A stretch of DNA of 23,641 bases from MADRE2 sp964397015 (GTDB taxonomy: Bacteria; Desulfobacterota; Desulfobacteria; Desulfobacterales; Desulfobacteraceae): positions 1 to 23,641 of the forward strand of contig CAYNHL010000051.1 in the NCBI GenBank assembly GCA_964397015.1, read 5' to 3'. The notes beneath the pieces were generated by a model. The model saw nothing but the letters and a program-made list of their open reading frames with translations. It searched no databases and was not told where the DNA came from. Positions 8,080-16,593 of this stretch are shown here, one piece after another. A program made the position numbers and the translations under genes. How positions within the stretch are numbered: the first letter of the stretch is position 1; each line of letters starts with the position of its first letter.

Positions 8080-9123
8080 TTATTCGTGGACCAGAATACC
8101 CTCACAATCGATACGGGTATCCAGCAGCCCGGCGCTTTCATGTGTCCGGGTCAGGTTAATCCACTTTTTTTTCATGTCCAGAATATGTTCAGGCAGACCG
8201 ACAGCCCAAACACACCCGCCCCCGCCGGCACCGGTAAAGCGTGCCCCGCAGTTGAAACTCTTTGCAGCGCTGAACAGTTTTTGGCCCATATTATCGAGAA
8301 CATCCGGTGTCATGTCAAGCCGCAATTCAGTCTCCTGGTTCATGAGGACGGCGGCGCGTTTCCAGTCTTTATCACACACGGCCCGGGAAAACAATCGGGT
8401 GATCCCGGCGATCTGAAAAAAGCTCTCCCGCCGCTGCCCTGAAACAAACTGCTGAACCCATTGCCCGTTGATGTTTTTGGATTCATGGGGGTTGCCGCAG
8501 TAAGCCACCAGCATGCAGTCATTCATTTGTTCAATATCGGCATCAGAGGTCAACAGGGGTGTCTGCCGGAACTGGGGTGCATTGTCGCCCATGACCCAGG
8601 TCCACTGGTTGACACCGCCAAAGGCTGCGGCGAGCTGGTCCTGCATGCCGCAGGGAACTCCTGCCACGCTGGACTCGATGTAATGTGCCAGCCAGGCCGT
8701 CCTGGCCGGCTGTATTTTTTCTCCCTGTGCTGTCAAAAATGCCGCCACCATGGCAACCGCAGCTGCGGAAGATCCACCCAGCGCGCTTTTCGGTGGCGAG
8801 GCGGAATCAATTTGAACATGGATGCCATCTGCATTGAAAAAATCCGCCACGGCGAACATCAGGCCCATCGGGTGATTATACGGTGCTTGAAAGGATTTGT
8901 ACACCGCAGGCTCAAATCCTCTTGAACTGATTTTGACCCAGCCGCTGTCAAAGGCTGAGAGGGTAACGCGGGTTCGCATATTGAGGGCTGCATTGAAAGT
9001 GCCTGGGCATGCACGGTTCAAAGGCAAAAAAAATGTGCTCAGGTCCAGGGTGCCGCCGGCATCGATCCTGCAGGGCACTGAAACCGTGACCGGAATATTG
9101 CAAATGTCTGTTTTTGTGTTCAT
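8080..9123 (-). CDS. GHMP-superfamily sugar kinase (galactokinase/heptokinase-like)
   Basis: A 347-aa cytosolic kinase of the GHMP (galactokinase, homoserine, mevalonate, phosphomevalonate) superfamily. Motif 1 is PCRIDAGGTLDL (17-28), the ATP-binding motif 2 is PPKSALGGSSAAA (110-122), and motif 3 is TGAGGGGC (297-304). GMQDQLAAAFGG (159-170) contains the likely catalytic Asp162 and resembles heptose-7-phosphate kinases and the fucokinase domain more than true galactokinases. The substrate is therefore probably a sugar or sugar phosphate, but no sugar-nucleotide or lipopolysaccharide gene lies nearby. Its ATG overlaps the recO stop in an ATGA, showing coupling. A housekeeping operon is an unexpected place for a sugar kinase. 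The fold is certain, the substrate is not. Confidence 0.82.
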   Translation of the reverse strand: MNTKTDICNIPVTVSVPCRIDAGGTLDLSTFFLPLNRACPGTFNAALNMRTRVTLSAFDSGWVKISSRGFEPAVYKSFQAPYNHPMGLMFAVADFFNADGIHVQIDSASPPKSALGGSSAAAVAMVAAFLTAQGEKIQPARTAWLAHYIESSVAGVPCGMQDQLAAAFGGVNQWTWVMGDNAPQFRQTPLLTSDADIEQMNDCMLVAYCGNPHESKNINGQWVQQFVSGQRRESFFQIAGITRLFSRAVCDKDWKRAAVLMNQETELRLDMTPDVLDNMGQKLFSAAKSFNCGARFTGAGGGGCVWAVGLPEHILDMKKKWINLTRTHESAGLLDTRIDCEGILVHE

Positions 9124-9899
9124 ATACCCCTTCTGATCCGGTTCAAGAATAAAAGACTTTTCAAATCCCTCCCGATATGAAAGGGAATAAATGATTCCAT
9201 CAACGCCTCACCCTCTTTGAGGGCATAGGCGGAAAACCTCATCCGGTCCGCACGCCGGATATCCGCTGTATTGATCCATAAAAGCTGCTTCAATGTCCCT
9301 TTTGATACGCTGGTGCTGTTTTTCATCGGTGTTGACTGGCAGTTTCTGCATACAATACGTCCATTTACGAAATCAAACAGCACAGTTTGACCTTCGATAC
9401 TGTCGAGCGGCGTATGACAGGCGCTGCAATGGGTAATGCCGGGATCGAACCCGCACATGCGCATGAACCGGATCTGGAACAAAAGGCTCAGCACCTTTGT
9501 ATCGATGATCCCGGTATTAAGTGCATCAAGGGAAAAACAGAGCAGCTCGAACAGATCTTCCTGTGGCTTCAGCTCTTCAACCCAGCAGTGGATCATCTCC
9601 ATCCAGTAACAGGCATACCCGGTCTTGGTGATATCTGTCCTGATTTTTTCAAAAGCCATCTCAAGATCCGTACCGGCAAGAATCATGAGCGCGCCGGTTT
9701 TCTTTTTAGGGAACGTGCAGTGGATCTGGTGAAGGGAAAACAGGTCAAGGGCGCCTGAGAACCTTTTGACACTCTTTTTTGCGTTTTTGGCAATGGCTGA
9801 CACTTTGCCCATGGATTTCGTGAAAAATGTCAGGATCAGGTCATGATCCCCATATTCAATTTTTTTGATCAGTATGGCAGCTGTACTGAATCCTGACAT
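9120..9899 (-). CDS. recO: DNA repair protein RecO
   Basis: RecO works with RecF and RecR to load RecA onto SSB-coated single-stranded DNA during recombinational repair. The 259-aa protein starts MSGFSTAAILIKKIEYGDHD, the typical OB-fold N-terminus in which a short beta strand leads to the Y/F-x-E-x-D pattern. It carries the four-Cys zinc motif of many RecO proteins (C158, C161, C184, C187). A start at 9950 is possible in frame but would overlap mgtE by about 40 bp and add an unrelated stretch; the ATG at 9899 with AAGG nine bases upstream is preferred. It lies 11 bp after mgtE and overlaps the GHMP kinase by 4 bp. Confidence 0.93.
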   Translation of the reverse strand: MSGFSTAAILIKKIEYGDHDLILTFFTKSMGKVSAIAKNAKKSVKRFSGALDLFSLHQIHCTFPKKKTGALMILAGTDLEMAFEKIRTDITKTGYACYWMEMIHCWVEELKPQEDLFELLCFSLDALNTGIIDTKVLSLLFQIRFMRMCGFDPGITHCSACHTPLDSIEGQTVLFDFVNGRIVCRNCQSTPMKNSTSVSKGTLKQLLWINTADIRRADRMRFSAYALKEGEALMESFIPFHIGRDLKSLLFLNRIRRGI

Positions 9900-9910
9900 T
9901 AAAAAAAGCC

Positions 9911-11275
9911 TTACAGACCTAGCAGAACCGTTGCGATCATGAAATAGCAATATATGGAAATAATATCCATGGCCGTTGTGACAAACGGTCCGGTAGCCAC
10001 CGCAGGATCAATACGAAACCGTTCAAATATCAACGGCATGACCGAACCGACCAGGGCTGCAACGGACATGGAGCAGAGAACCGCAAGCCCCACCGACACG
10101 GACAGCATCCATGTCTGGATATCTGTTGAAAATGCCACTTTAGCCACGACACCGATAAACAGGCCATAGGTAAGTCCCAGGATCAGGCCTACCATCAACT
10201 CCTTGGTTACCACCTGCCTGAAATCTTTTAAATTGATCCGTCCGGTGGCAATCCCCCTGACGACAATGGTAGAGGACTGTGTACCTATATTACCGCCCAT
10301 GCCCATGATAACCGGAATGAATGCGGCCAGGCCCATGAACTTGGACAGGCTGTTTTCGAATCCGCTTATGATGAAAAATGCTCCCACGCCGCCCAGAAAA
10401 CTTGCAAAAAGCCATGGAAGACGAATCCTGGCTCCTCTGAGAACTGTCTGTGTTTCAATGTAATCCTCGCCGACACCTGCCATTTTCAAAATGTCCTCGG
10501 TAGCTGAGTCAGTAAGGATATCAATTACATCATCCACAGTGACAATTCCCATCAGATGATTGTCATCATCGACAACCGGAATAGCAAGGTAGTCATACCG
10601 GGATACCAGTTTGGCGACATCTTCCCGGTTGGTGTGGGTTTTGACCGTTACCACATCCGTTGCCATGAATTCACGCAAGGGTTTTTTGGGGTGAACCACA
10701 ACCAGCTGCCTGAGGGAACTTACCCCTACCAGCCGGCCGTATTCATCCACCACATAAATATAAAACGGCATTTCGACATCGAGATACTTGCTCTGGAGTG
10801 CTTCAATGACCTGGCTGGCCATCATATCTTCTTTGAGGGCAATGAAATCCGTGACCATGACACTGCCGGCGGTGTCTTCGCCGTAACTCATGATCTGTTC
10901 CACATCAGTGGATTCCTCATTTTTCATCTTCTCGAGGATCTGATCGGAAAGAGTTTCATCCAGCAGGTTCAGTAAAAAGGCCGCGTCATCCGACGGCAGG
11001 GATTCAAATACCTTGACCAGTTTATCAAATTCAATTTCCTGGACCAGTTCAAGGAACAGGTTCTCGTCCAGGTTCGAAAACAGCATCCCGATCTTTTCAG
11101 GGTCCTTTATCAGTGAAAGCAGTTTTTTCCTGTTGTCCATAGACAGTTCACGGACGATAATGGAAATATCCGCCATATGGGTCTTTTCCAGGATATTCGT
11201 AATCTGCCGGGTGGCTCCCCTGCGCAACAGCCGCTTCAAGTTTGCTACCAGCACCTGTATCTGTTCATTCTGCAT
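9911..11275 (-). CDS. mgtE: MgtE-family magnesium transporter
   Basis: A homodimeric inner-membrane Mg2+ channel gated by its own cytosolic domains. The 454-aa layout is complete: an alpha-helical MgtE-N domain (about 20-135), two CBS domains (about 137-200 and 203-262), a connecting helix, and five membrane helices (about 285-454). The family signature GGNIGTQSSTIVVR (327-340) is present, and Asp437 in the last helix (TAMDII) fits the position of the pore Asp of the Thermus protein. No Mg2+ riboswitch is visible in the 38-bp gap to the upstream SurA-like gene, so transcription is probably shared with its neighbours. Confidence 0.95.
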   Translation of the reverse strand: MQNEQIQVLVANLKRLLRRGATRQITNILEKTHMADISIIVRELSMDNRKKLLSLIKDPEKIGMLFSNLDENLFLELVQEIEFDKLVKVFESLPSDDAAFLLNLLDETLSDQILEKMKNEESTDVEQIMSYGEDTAGSVMVTDFIALKEDMMASQVIEALQSKYLDVEMPFYIYVVDEYGRLVGVSSLRQLVVVHPKKPLREFMATDVVTVKTHTNREDVAKLVSRYDYLAIPVVDDDNHLMGIVTVDDVIDILTDSATEDILKMAGVGEDYIETQTVLRGARIRLPWLFASFLGGVGAFFIISGFENSLSKFMGLAAFIPVIMGMGGNIGTQSSTIVVRGIATGRINLKDFRQVVTKELMVGLILGLTYGLFIGVVAKVAFSTDIQTWMLSVSVGLAVLCSMSVAALVGSVMPLIFERFRIDPAVATGPFVTTAMDIISIYCYFMIATVLLGL

Positions 11276-11313
11276 GACAATATCCCTTCACAGTTTCCCC
11301 TGAAGACCTTTAA

Positions 11314-12252
11314 TTACAGCATTTTTTTGATATATGCCTCTTTTTTCATCGATTCCAGCCAGTCATTGAATTTCTGCTCCGCTTCTTTGTTGTACAACGT
11401 CTCCATGATCTGGTCATAAACCGCTTCCAATGGCTGCCGATCCGTTATCACGATGTCGTCGACATAAAAAAGCTGGTACCCCTGGTCTGTTTCAACCACT
11501 TTTGTATAGTCTCCTTTTTCAAGACCTTCCAGGCTTTCTTGAATTTCAGGGGCAAGGTCGTCCATTTCGAACAATCCTAGCAGTCCTCCCTGTGAAGCGT
11601 TGGGACTTTTGGAATACAATTCGGCAAGGCTGGAAAAACTTTCGTTGTTTTCCAGCCTGATTTTCACTTCATCCATGAGCTCTTTGCGGTCATTAAGGAT
11701 ATGCCGCAGCCGGTATTTCTGTTTACCGGCAAAGTCTTCTATATTCTCTTTGTAATAGTCCTGTACATCTTGATCCGTAATGATAATTTTTGACTTGACG
11801 GCATAATTGATCAACTTGGGCCGCAGAAGTTCTTTTTTGACCCGCTGCCTGTAGGTTTCATAATCTATGCCGTCTTCCTCGACGGCTGCAACCAGTTCAT
11901 CATGGGTAACTGACTGTGCTTTCTTGAATTGTTCAATGGCATTGTCAACTTCAGAATCCGACACAGTGATACCATGGCGTTTTGCTTCCTGATCTGCAAG
12001 TTTCCGATCTATCATCCGCTCGAGCATGTCTGTTTTAAGGTTGTACACGATCTGCTTTTCTTTATCTTCTGGAAAACCCTGTGCTTCAATCTGTTTCAAA
12101 AAAGGCTCAATGGATTTATTCAGTTGTGACAAGGTGATGATATCCTCATTTACAACGGCCACGATACGATCGATCACTTCTGCTGAAACAAGCGAAAATG
12201 ACATGCAAACAAGACTTACAGCAACCAGGACTTTTTTAAAGGGGCCTGTCAT
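11314..12252 (-). CDS. SurA/PpiC-type periplasmic chaperone with one PPIase domain
   Basis: A periplasmic folding factor, likely a chaperone for outer-membrane proteins. Residues 1-24 form a signal peptide (cleavage after LVSA). The mature protein opens with DRIVAVVNEDIIT, the classic SurA N-terminal start, followed by a helical chaperone domain. One parvulin-type peptidyl-prolyl isomerase domain spans about 175-275 (KYRLRHIL, SFSSLAELYS, GLLGLFEMDDLAPE) and a C-terminal helix follows. E. coli SurA has two parvulin domains and 428 aa, so this 312-aa version is a single-domain variant, common in other phyla. AAGGAAG lies seven bases before the ATG. It follows a related lipoprotein gene by 15 bp. 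Confidence 0.87.
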   Translation of the reverse strand: MTGPFKKVLVAVSLVCMSFSLVSAEVIDRIVAVVNEDIITLSQLNKSIEPFLKQIEAQGFPEDKEKQIVYNLKTDMLERMIDRKLADQEAKRHGITVSDSEVDNAIEQFKKAQSVTHDELVAAVEEDGIDYETYRQRVKKELLRPKLINYAVKSKIIITDQDVQDYYKENIEDFAGKQKYRLRHILNDRKELMDEVKIRLENNESFSSLAELYSKSPNASQGGLLGLFEMDDLAPEIQESLEGLEKGDYTKVVETDQGYQLFYVDDIVITDRQPLEAVYDQIMETLYNKEAEQKFNDWLESMKKEAYIKKML

Positions 12253-12267
12253 ATTTAATCTTCCTTT

Positions 12268-12969
12268 CTATTGTGTCAAACCGATCAACAGATTGTTTTC
12301 AAGCAGCTCCCTGTTGATTTCCACAGGATAAAGTGTTTTCAGGTGCTCAATCCAGTCATCATACTGCTGTTGAACTTTCTGTGACTTCAATTTCTCAATC
12401 AATTCATTTTCAGTGATGTCCTCTCCGGCCTGCTGCTGATAAAACAGGTCTATTTCGTGGGCAGTAACGGTCACCCGGGAAAAAAGCTCGATCTCGAGCA
12501 CCTTGTCCATCAACAGCTGTCTTTCAAACCGCTTTTTCCAAAGCAAATAAGGGATGGCGTTCTGCAAAAGCATCTGTTCAAAGGAATCTTGAGGATAATC
12601 TTCCTTGAGCCGGTTTTCGGCCGCATTAATTTCTTCCTGGGTGACAATGATCTGTTTTTCCTCAGCCAGGCGCAAAAGCAGGGTCTCATCCATAAGAGTC
12701 CTGACAAGATCCATCACCATCTCGTTATATTCAGATGGATTGTCTTTTATATTATACGGATAAGCAGTTTTTTTCAGCTCCAGTTCCCCCATAAAATCAG
12801 CAAGTGTAATGACAACCGGCCCGGATTTCAAAACATGGGTTCCGGTATCGGGAGGGCCTTTCTGTCCGGGACACCCAGACCACATAAAACAGCCTGACAC
12901 CAGGAAAAGAACAAGGACAAACCGCCTTTTTTGAATCAGCTTCGCTTTATTGTCAAACCGGAAAATCAT
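12268..12969 (-). CDS. SurA-N-domain lipoprotein (putative periplasmic chaperone)
   Basis: A 233-aa predicted lipoprotein. The N-terminus has positively charged residues, a hydrophobic stretch and a lipobox VSGC with Cys27 as the acylation site; a second Cys (C33) follows. The mature part (about 45-233) is helical, with a segment LMDETLLLRLAEEKQIIVTQEEINAAE typical of SurA/PpiC/PrsA N-domains, but no parvulin isomerase domain follows. It probably acts with the SurA-like protein encoded 15 bp downstream, one anchored and one soluble. The Shine-Dalgarno is weak. It is the first gene after oppF (74-bp gap). Confidence 0.75.
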   Translation of the reverse strand: MIFRFDNKAKLIQKRRFVLVLFLVSGCFMWSGCPGQKGPPDTGTHVLKSGPVVITLADFMGELELKKTAYPYNIKDNPSEYNEMVMDLVRTLMDETLLLRLAEEKQIIVTQEEINAAENRLKEDYPQDSFEQMLLQNAIPYLLWKKRFERQLLMDKVLEIELFSRVTVTAHEIDLFYQQQAGEDITENELIEKLKSQKVQQQYDDWIEHLKTLYPVEINRELLENNLLIGLTQ

Positions 12970-13043
12970 CAGGCTACCACTTTTTATTATTCTGTCACAT
13001 AAACTTTTACTTTTACCATTCTACCAGAAAGCATGCAAGGATT

Positions 13044-14018
13044 TTACAAAAGCATGCCGTCAAAATGGCAGGATGAGAAGTGCTGATTTGCCTCATCCTT
13101 CAATGAAAGTTCCGGGATTTCCATTCTGCAGATATCTGCTGCATGGGGGCAGCGGGTATGGAATCTGCACCCTGAAGGAGGATTTTCCACTGACGGCACC
13201 TCTCCTTGCAGGATTATCCTTTTTTTTTTATTTGCCGGATCCGGGTCCGGAATTGCTGACAAAAGTGCACGCGTATAAGGATGACGGGGGCTGTTGTACA
13301 ATGAAAGTGTGGGTGCGGTCTCAACGATAGAGCCAAGATACATGACAGCGATAGAATCCGAGACATGCTTTATAACTGAAAGATCATGGGAAATCACTAC
13401 ATAGGTAAGTCCTGACTGCTGCTGAAGGTCCAGCAGAAGGTTCAGGATTTTGGACTGCACTGAAACATCAAGGGCGGATACCGGTTCATCGCAGATAATA
13501 ATATCGGGGTTAAGGCTTATGGCCCTGGCAATGCCAACCCGCTGGCGCTGCCCTCCTGAAAATTCATGGGGGAATTTTCCAAGTGAGTCCTCGGACAGCC
13601 CTACTCTTTCAAGCAGAAGAGAGATCTCTTTTCTTGCATCGGCCTTTTTATAATTGTGTATCAGAAATTTTTCCATGAGAATCTGCTCGATGGTCTGCCT
13701 TGGATCCAGTGAATCAAAGGGATCCTGGAAAATCATCTGAATTTTTAAACCCAGTGCCTTTCGCTGCTGCCGGTCAAGGTTTGATACCGATTTTGAATGA
13801 ATCATCACCCTGCCTGACGTCAAGGGATAAAGCCCCATGATACATCTGCCCAGGGTTGTCTTCCCACACCCTGACTCCCCGACAATTCCGAGGGTCTGTC
13901 CTTTTTCAACATCGAAGGAAACGTCATCCACTGCGGCAATCCAGCGTTTTGGCCGAAGCAGTATTCCCTGGTGGACAGGAAAATATTTTTTCAGATGTTG
14001 AACGGACAAAACAACCAT
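13044..14018 (-). CDS. oligopeptide/dipeptide ABC transporter ATP-binding protein, OppF/DppF type
   Basis: A 324-aa ABC ATPase energising peptide (or nickel-type) import at the inner membrane. Walker A is GESGCGKTT (47-55), the Q-loop is Gln98, the signature is FSGGQ (153-157), Walker B is IIICDEP (173-179) and the H-loop is His211. The tail from about 235 (NSPRHPYTRALLSAIPDPDP) is the oligopeptide-specific C-terminal domain, and it carries four cysteines (C284, C290, C297, C317) in a spacing proposed or shown in some relatives to hold an Fe-S cluster. No permease, binding protein or partner OppD is encoded here, so it is either an orphan subunit or shared with another operon. It is separated from tmcA by a terminator, which makes it an independent transcription unit. 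The precise substrate is unknown. Confidence 0.88.
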   Translation of the reverse strand: MVVLSVQHLKKYFPVHQGILLRPKRWIAAVDDVSFDVEKGQTLGIVGESGCGKTTLGRCIMGLYPLTSGRVMIHSKSVSNLDRQQRKALGLKIQMIFQDPFDSLDPRQTIEQILMEKFLIHNYKKADARKEISLLLERVGLSEDSLGKFPHEFSGGQRQRVGIARAISLNPDIIICDEPVSALDVSVQSKILNLLLDLQQQSGLTYVVISHDLSVIKHVSDSIAVMYLGSIVETAPTLSLYNSPRHPYTRALLSAIPDPDPANKKKRIILQGEVPSVENPPSGCRFHTRCPHAADICRMEIPELSLKDEANQHFSSCHFDGMLL

Positions 14019-14072
14019 GACCCGATAATCCCTTTACTTGTTCTTTTTTTATCGACCGTCAGGATAAATGAA

Positions 14073-14122
14073 AACACCCGGAAAAGCGATCCTTTTTATC
14101 AAGGCAGCCTTTTCCGGGTGTT
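14073..14122 (-). terminator. Rho-independent terminator of the tmc operon
   Basis: A perfect 14-bp inverted repeat: AACACCCGGAAAAG (14073-14086) and CTTTTCCGGGTGTT (14109-14122) with a 22-nt loop. On the minus strand the stem is followed by TTTCATTTATCC, a reasonable U-tract; the plus-strand side is not T-rich. It lies 34 bp after the tmcA stop and separates the Tmc locus from oppF. Confidence 0.8.
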
Positions 14123-14155
14123 CGTGATCGCAAAAAATTATACAAAAGAGCTGTT

Positions 14156-14542
14156 TTATTTTTTATGGCACTCCCCGCATAGAACCGGTCCCTTGTTTGT
14201 TTCAAAATGACAGGAGCGGCATCTTATATGAAACGCTTCCCTGAGTGATACGGTATTATCAGGTGCTTTTTCAAGGTAATGGCAGTCAGAACAGTAGTAA
14301 TCTTCCGATGATTCCCCTTCCACAAGCTTGTCGCCGTCATAGACATGGTGACAGAACGCACAGTCATATTCCAGGCCCGCTTTTTCGTTGTGGTCGTCAT
14401 GATCGAATACGGCAGCGGTGCGCTGCGGGTTATCAAAAACACTGTTGTCAATGACCGGTACGGTTTCATTCCGGGAATGGGCCAAAAATGCAGTCAAGAT
14501 ACCGATTACCAACAGAATGTATGCTATAGATTTCCATTTCAT
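14156..14542 (-). CDS. tmcA: tetraheme cytochrome c subunit of the Tmc complex (TmcA, type II cytochrome c3-like)
   Basis: A small periplasmic multiheme cytochrome that receives electrons from the soluble type I cytochrome c3/hydrogenase pool and passes them to the membrane complex. Residues 1-22 form a signal sequence or anchor. Four CxxCH heme motifs are visible: C61-H65, C84-H88, C108-H112 and C122-H126. Four further histidines (H48, H51, H66, H105) can supply the sixth ligands, giving bis-His hemes. The chain is acidic (many Asp/Glu), as known for type II c3. The start at 14542 (ATG) is one base past the tmcB stop and is preceded by GGGG; the upstream GTG at 14554 inside tmcB is less likely. 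It is the last gene of the operon, whereas in Desulfovibrio I recall tmcA coming first. Confidence 0.88.
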   Translation of the reverse strand: MKWKSIAYILLVIGILTAFLAHSRNETVPVIDNSVFDNPQRTAAVFDHDDHNEKAGLEYDCAFCHHVYDGDKLVEGESSEDYYCSDCHYLEKAPDNTVSLREAFHIRCRSCHFETNKGPVLCGECHKK

Positions 14543-14543
14543 G

Positions 14544-15902
14544 TTACACCCCACCCTGATAAATCGTCTTTTCCATTACCTCAAAAATAATGTCACTGAA
14601 AAACTTGACCTCCATATCCACCTTGTAGTAATGAACGATATCTTCCAGGCCACTGTGGCAGTTATGGCAGGGAGCGATCAGCACTTCCGCCCCGGTCTTC
14701 TCCAGTTGCTCCTTTTTGATCCTGTTATTCACCATCCGGGTATTTTTATAAGGCGGGCCGCAGTTGATCACCCCGCCGCCGGCTCCGCAACAAAAATTAT
14801 GTTCGCGGTTCGGTGTCATTTCAATGAAGTTTTCACACAGCATCTTTACCATTTCACGGGCCTTGTCATGGAGACCCCGCCCCCTGGAAATATTGCAGGG
14901 GTCATGGAGTGTGACGCTTTTTTTGTATTTCTCTTTTATCTTGATACGCCCGGAGGTGAGCAGTTCATGGAAAAAATCGATGGCATGGACCAGTTCAATG
15001 GGCGGCATGCGCCATCCGACCCACCGGTTGCCGACGTCATATACCGACCGGAAGGCGTGTCCGCATTCTCCCATGACAATTTTCCTGACATGAAGGCGTG
15101 CCGCGGTTTCATAATGGGCCTTGGCAATACGTCCCGATATCTCGTAATCACCCGTGAACATGGCCATATTGCTGTTGTCCCATCCCGGGCCGGACGGCAT
15201 TGTCCAGTTCATCCCGGCGGCATGCATTATGGCCGCTGCCTGGTAGATCAGTCCCGCCTGGAACTTGGGTTCCGGAGCAATGATCGAATACATGATATCC
15301 GCCCCGTCCTTGTCCAGAGGAATCCTGAGATCTTCAAACTCTTCCCTGGCATCTTCCTCCTGCCACTGAAGAGTATCGATCCACTCATCTTCCTTGACCC
15401 ACATCTGGTTCATGGTGGCGGAATGACTGTTTACCGTATCCTGGATATAAAGCGGGGTTATCTCCAGCTTATGGCAGATTCTTCTCACTGTCAGCATCAT
15501 GTAGGCTATATCGATGCCAAACGGACAATACATGGAACACCGCTTGCACACGTTGCATTCCGTATGACAGATCCTGACGGCATTTTTCAAAAACGGTTTT
15601 GACACATTCCCTTTTCTGGATATCATTTCCAGCAGGGTCTGTTTGACTTTGGCGGCCGGAGCGAATTTAGGATCCCTGTCATTGGATAAAAAATAAGCAC
15701 AGGCATCTGCACAAAGACCGCACCGCATGCATGTATTGATATAGGTTTTAAACCGGGCACCTGTTTCTTTTGTCAGTACCTGGTTGATGATCCTGGCTGT
15801 TTTTTCGGGTGTCAGCCGTTCCAGCCCTTTTTCAACTGCCTCATCCATTGCTTCCAATTTTTCGCTGGATTGATCTTGAGGTTCAATTGTCTTGTCCTGC
15901 AT
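14544..15902 (-). CDS. tmcB: HdrD-like iron-sulfur protein of the Tmc complex (TmcB)
   Basis: A cytosolic 452-aa subunit related to heterodisulfide reductase HdrD and to the DsrK type. Two ferredoxin-like [4Fe-4S] motifs lie at C58-C61-C64-C68 and C116-C119-C122-C126P. A cysteine-rich CCG domain follows, with C336 (HDPC), C371-C372 (FCCGAGGG) and C412-C415 (APCHNC), which in HdrB-type proteins holds an unusual Fe-S centre. There are no membrane helices; it would sit on the inner face bound to TmcC. Shine-Dalgarno AAGGAGG lies five bases before the ATG. It runs 17 bp after tmcC and 1 bp before tmcA. Distinguishing it from DsrK or QmoC relies mainly on neighbours tmcA, tmcC and tmcD. Its cytosolic electron partner is not known. 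Confidence 0.9.
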   Translation of the reverse strand: MQDKTIEPQDQSSEKLEAMDEAVEKGLERLTPEKTARIINQVLTKETGARFKTYINTCMRCGLCADACAYFLSNDRDPKFAPAAKVKQTLLEMISRKGNVSKPFLKNAVRICHTECNVCKRCSMYCPFGIDIAYMMLTVRRICHKLEITPLYIQDTVNSHSATMNQMWVKEDEWIDTLQWQEEDAREEFEDLRIPLDKDGADIMYSIIAPEPKFQAGLIYQAAAIMHAAGMNWTMPSGPGWDNSNMAMFTGDYEISGRIAKAHYETAARLHVRKIVMGECGHAFRSVYDVGNRWVGWRMPPIELVHAIDFFHELLTSGRIKIKEKYKKSVTLHDPCNISRGRGLHDKAREMVKMLCENFIEMTPNREHNFCCGAGGGVINCGPPYKNTRMVNNRIKKEQLEKTGAEVLIAPCHNCHSGLEDIVHYYKVDMEVKFFSDIIFEVMEKTIYQGGV

Positions 15903-15919
15903 GGATACCTCCTTGTTGA

Positions 15920-16579
15920 TTACCAGTCCCTGGCATGCCTGACACCACCGAATTCAGACCCTGTATAGGCCCTTGAAAGCGGGGCCAGCACCATGTGAAA
16001 AAAGCGGGTGAAAGGGATTAACATCAGCATGAGCTCACCGGAAAGAATATGGAGGATAGTCATGTATTTATACATGAAAACCTGGTGGTATGAAAGAAAT
16101 CCCGTGAAGAAAGGCAGCGCCACGATTACGATAAAAAGATAGTCCGCCGGGGTCGTAAGGTACTTTACCTCCGGTACGGTAATACGCCGGACAACGAAAA
16201 AGACCAGGGCCAGCAGCACCAGTACCGTTAAAAGGTCTGCCACTGAATCGCTCAAAGTGATCCATGACCATCCGAAAGCTTCTTCAAAAAGCACCAGGTG
16301 GGACAGTAAAAATATGGGAACAATGAACAAAAGCAGGTGAAAGACATAGGAAATACCCCAGAAAACAGGGCTCTGGCGGGTCGAGGCCGGGAAAAAAGGA
16401 ATCACCCATGCCAGAATAGACCGTGCGGCATATTTCCAGGAAAAATAAGAATAAATAAACGGTTCTTTGGTGTTTATTTCCTGAACAAGCCTGAACAACC
16501 TGAATACCACGCCTCCTGCAAAAACCAGAAATGATATCCAGACCATGGGACCTGTAATAAAACCTATAAATGCATTCAT
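15920..16579 (-). CDS. tmcC: b-type cytochrome membrane subunit of the Tmc complex (TmcC)
   Basis: A 219-aa inner-membrane protein of the NarI/DsrM-like gamma family carrying b hemes that link the periplasmic cytochrome to the cytosolic Fe-S subunit. Five membrane helices are readable at about 7-31, 73-97, 113-131, 146-163 and 176-199. Histidines in or next to them (H81, H94, H165, H177, H195) can ligate heme; NarI uses two pairs. The short DW tail and a long loop between helices 1 and 2 (about 33-70) are notable. Shine-Dalgarno AAGGAG lies five bases before the start. It is encoded between tmcD and tmcB. Confidence 0.88.
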   Translation of the reverse strand: MNAFIGFITGPMVWISFLVFAGGVVFRLFRLVQEINTKEPFIYSYFSWKYAARSILAWVIPFFPASTRQSPVFWGISYVFHLLLFIVPIFLLSHLVLFEEAFGWSWITLSDSVADLLTVLVLLALVFFVVRRITVPEVKYLTTPADYLFIVIVALPFFTGFLSYHQVFMYKYMTILHILSGELMLMLIPFTRFFHMVLAPLSRAYTGSEFGGVRHARDW

Positions 16580-16593
16580 GAGGTCTCCTTAAA

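Noticed and set aside
14653..14667. CHNCH in TmcB, which matches the CxxCH heme motif
   Set aside because: It is the last CxxC of the cytosolic CCG domain; no export signal exists, so heme c attachment is not expected.
14418..15602. 394-codon open frame on the plus strand
   Set aside because: It lies fully opposite tmcB, whose Fe-S and CCG motifs prove the minus strand codes. The product has low-complexity, unrelated composition and no ribosome-binding site.
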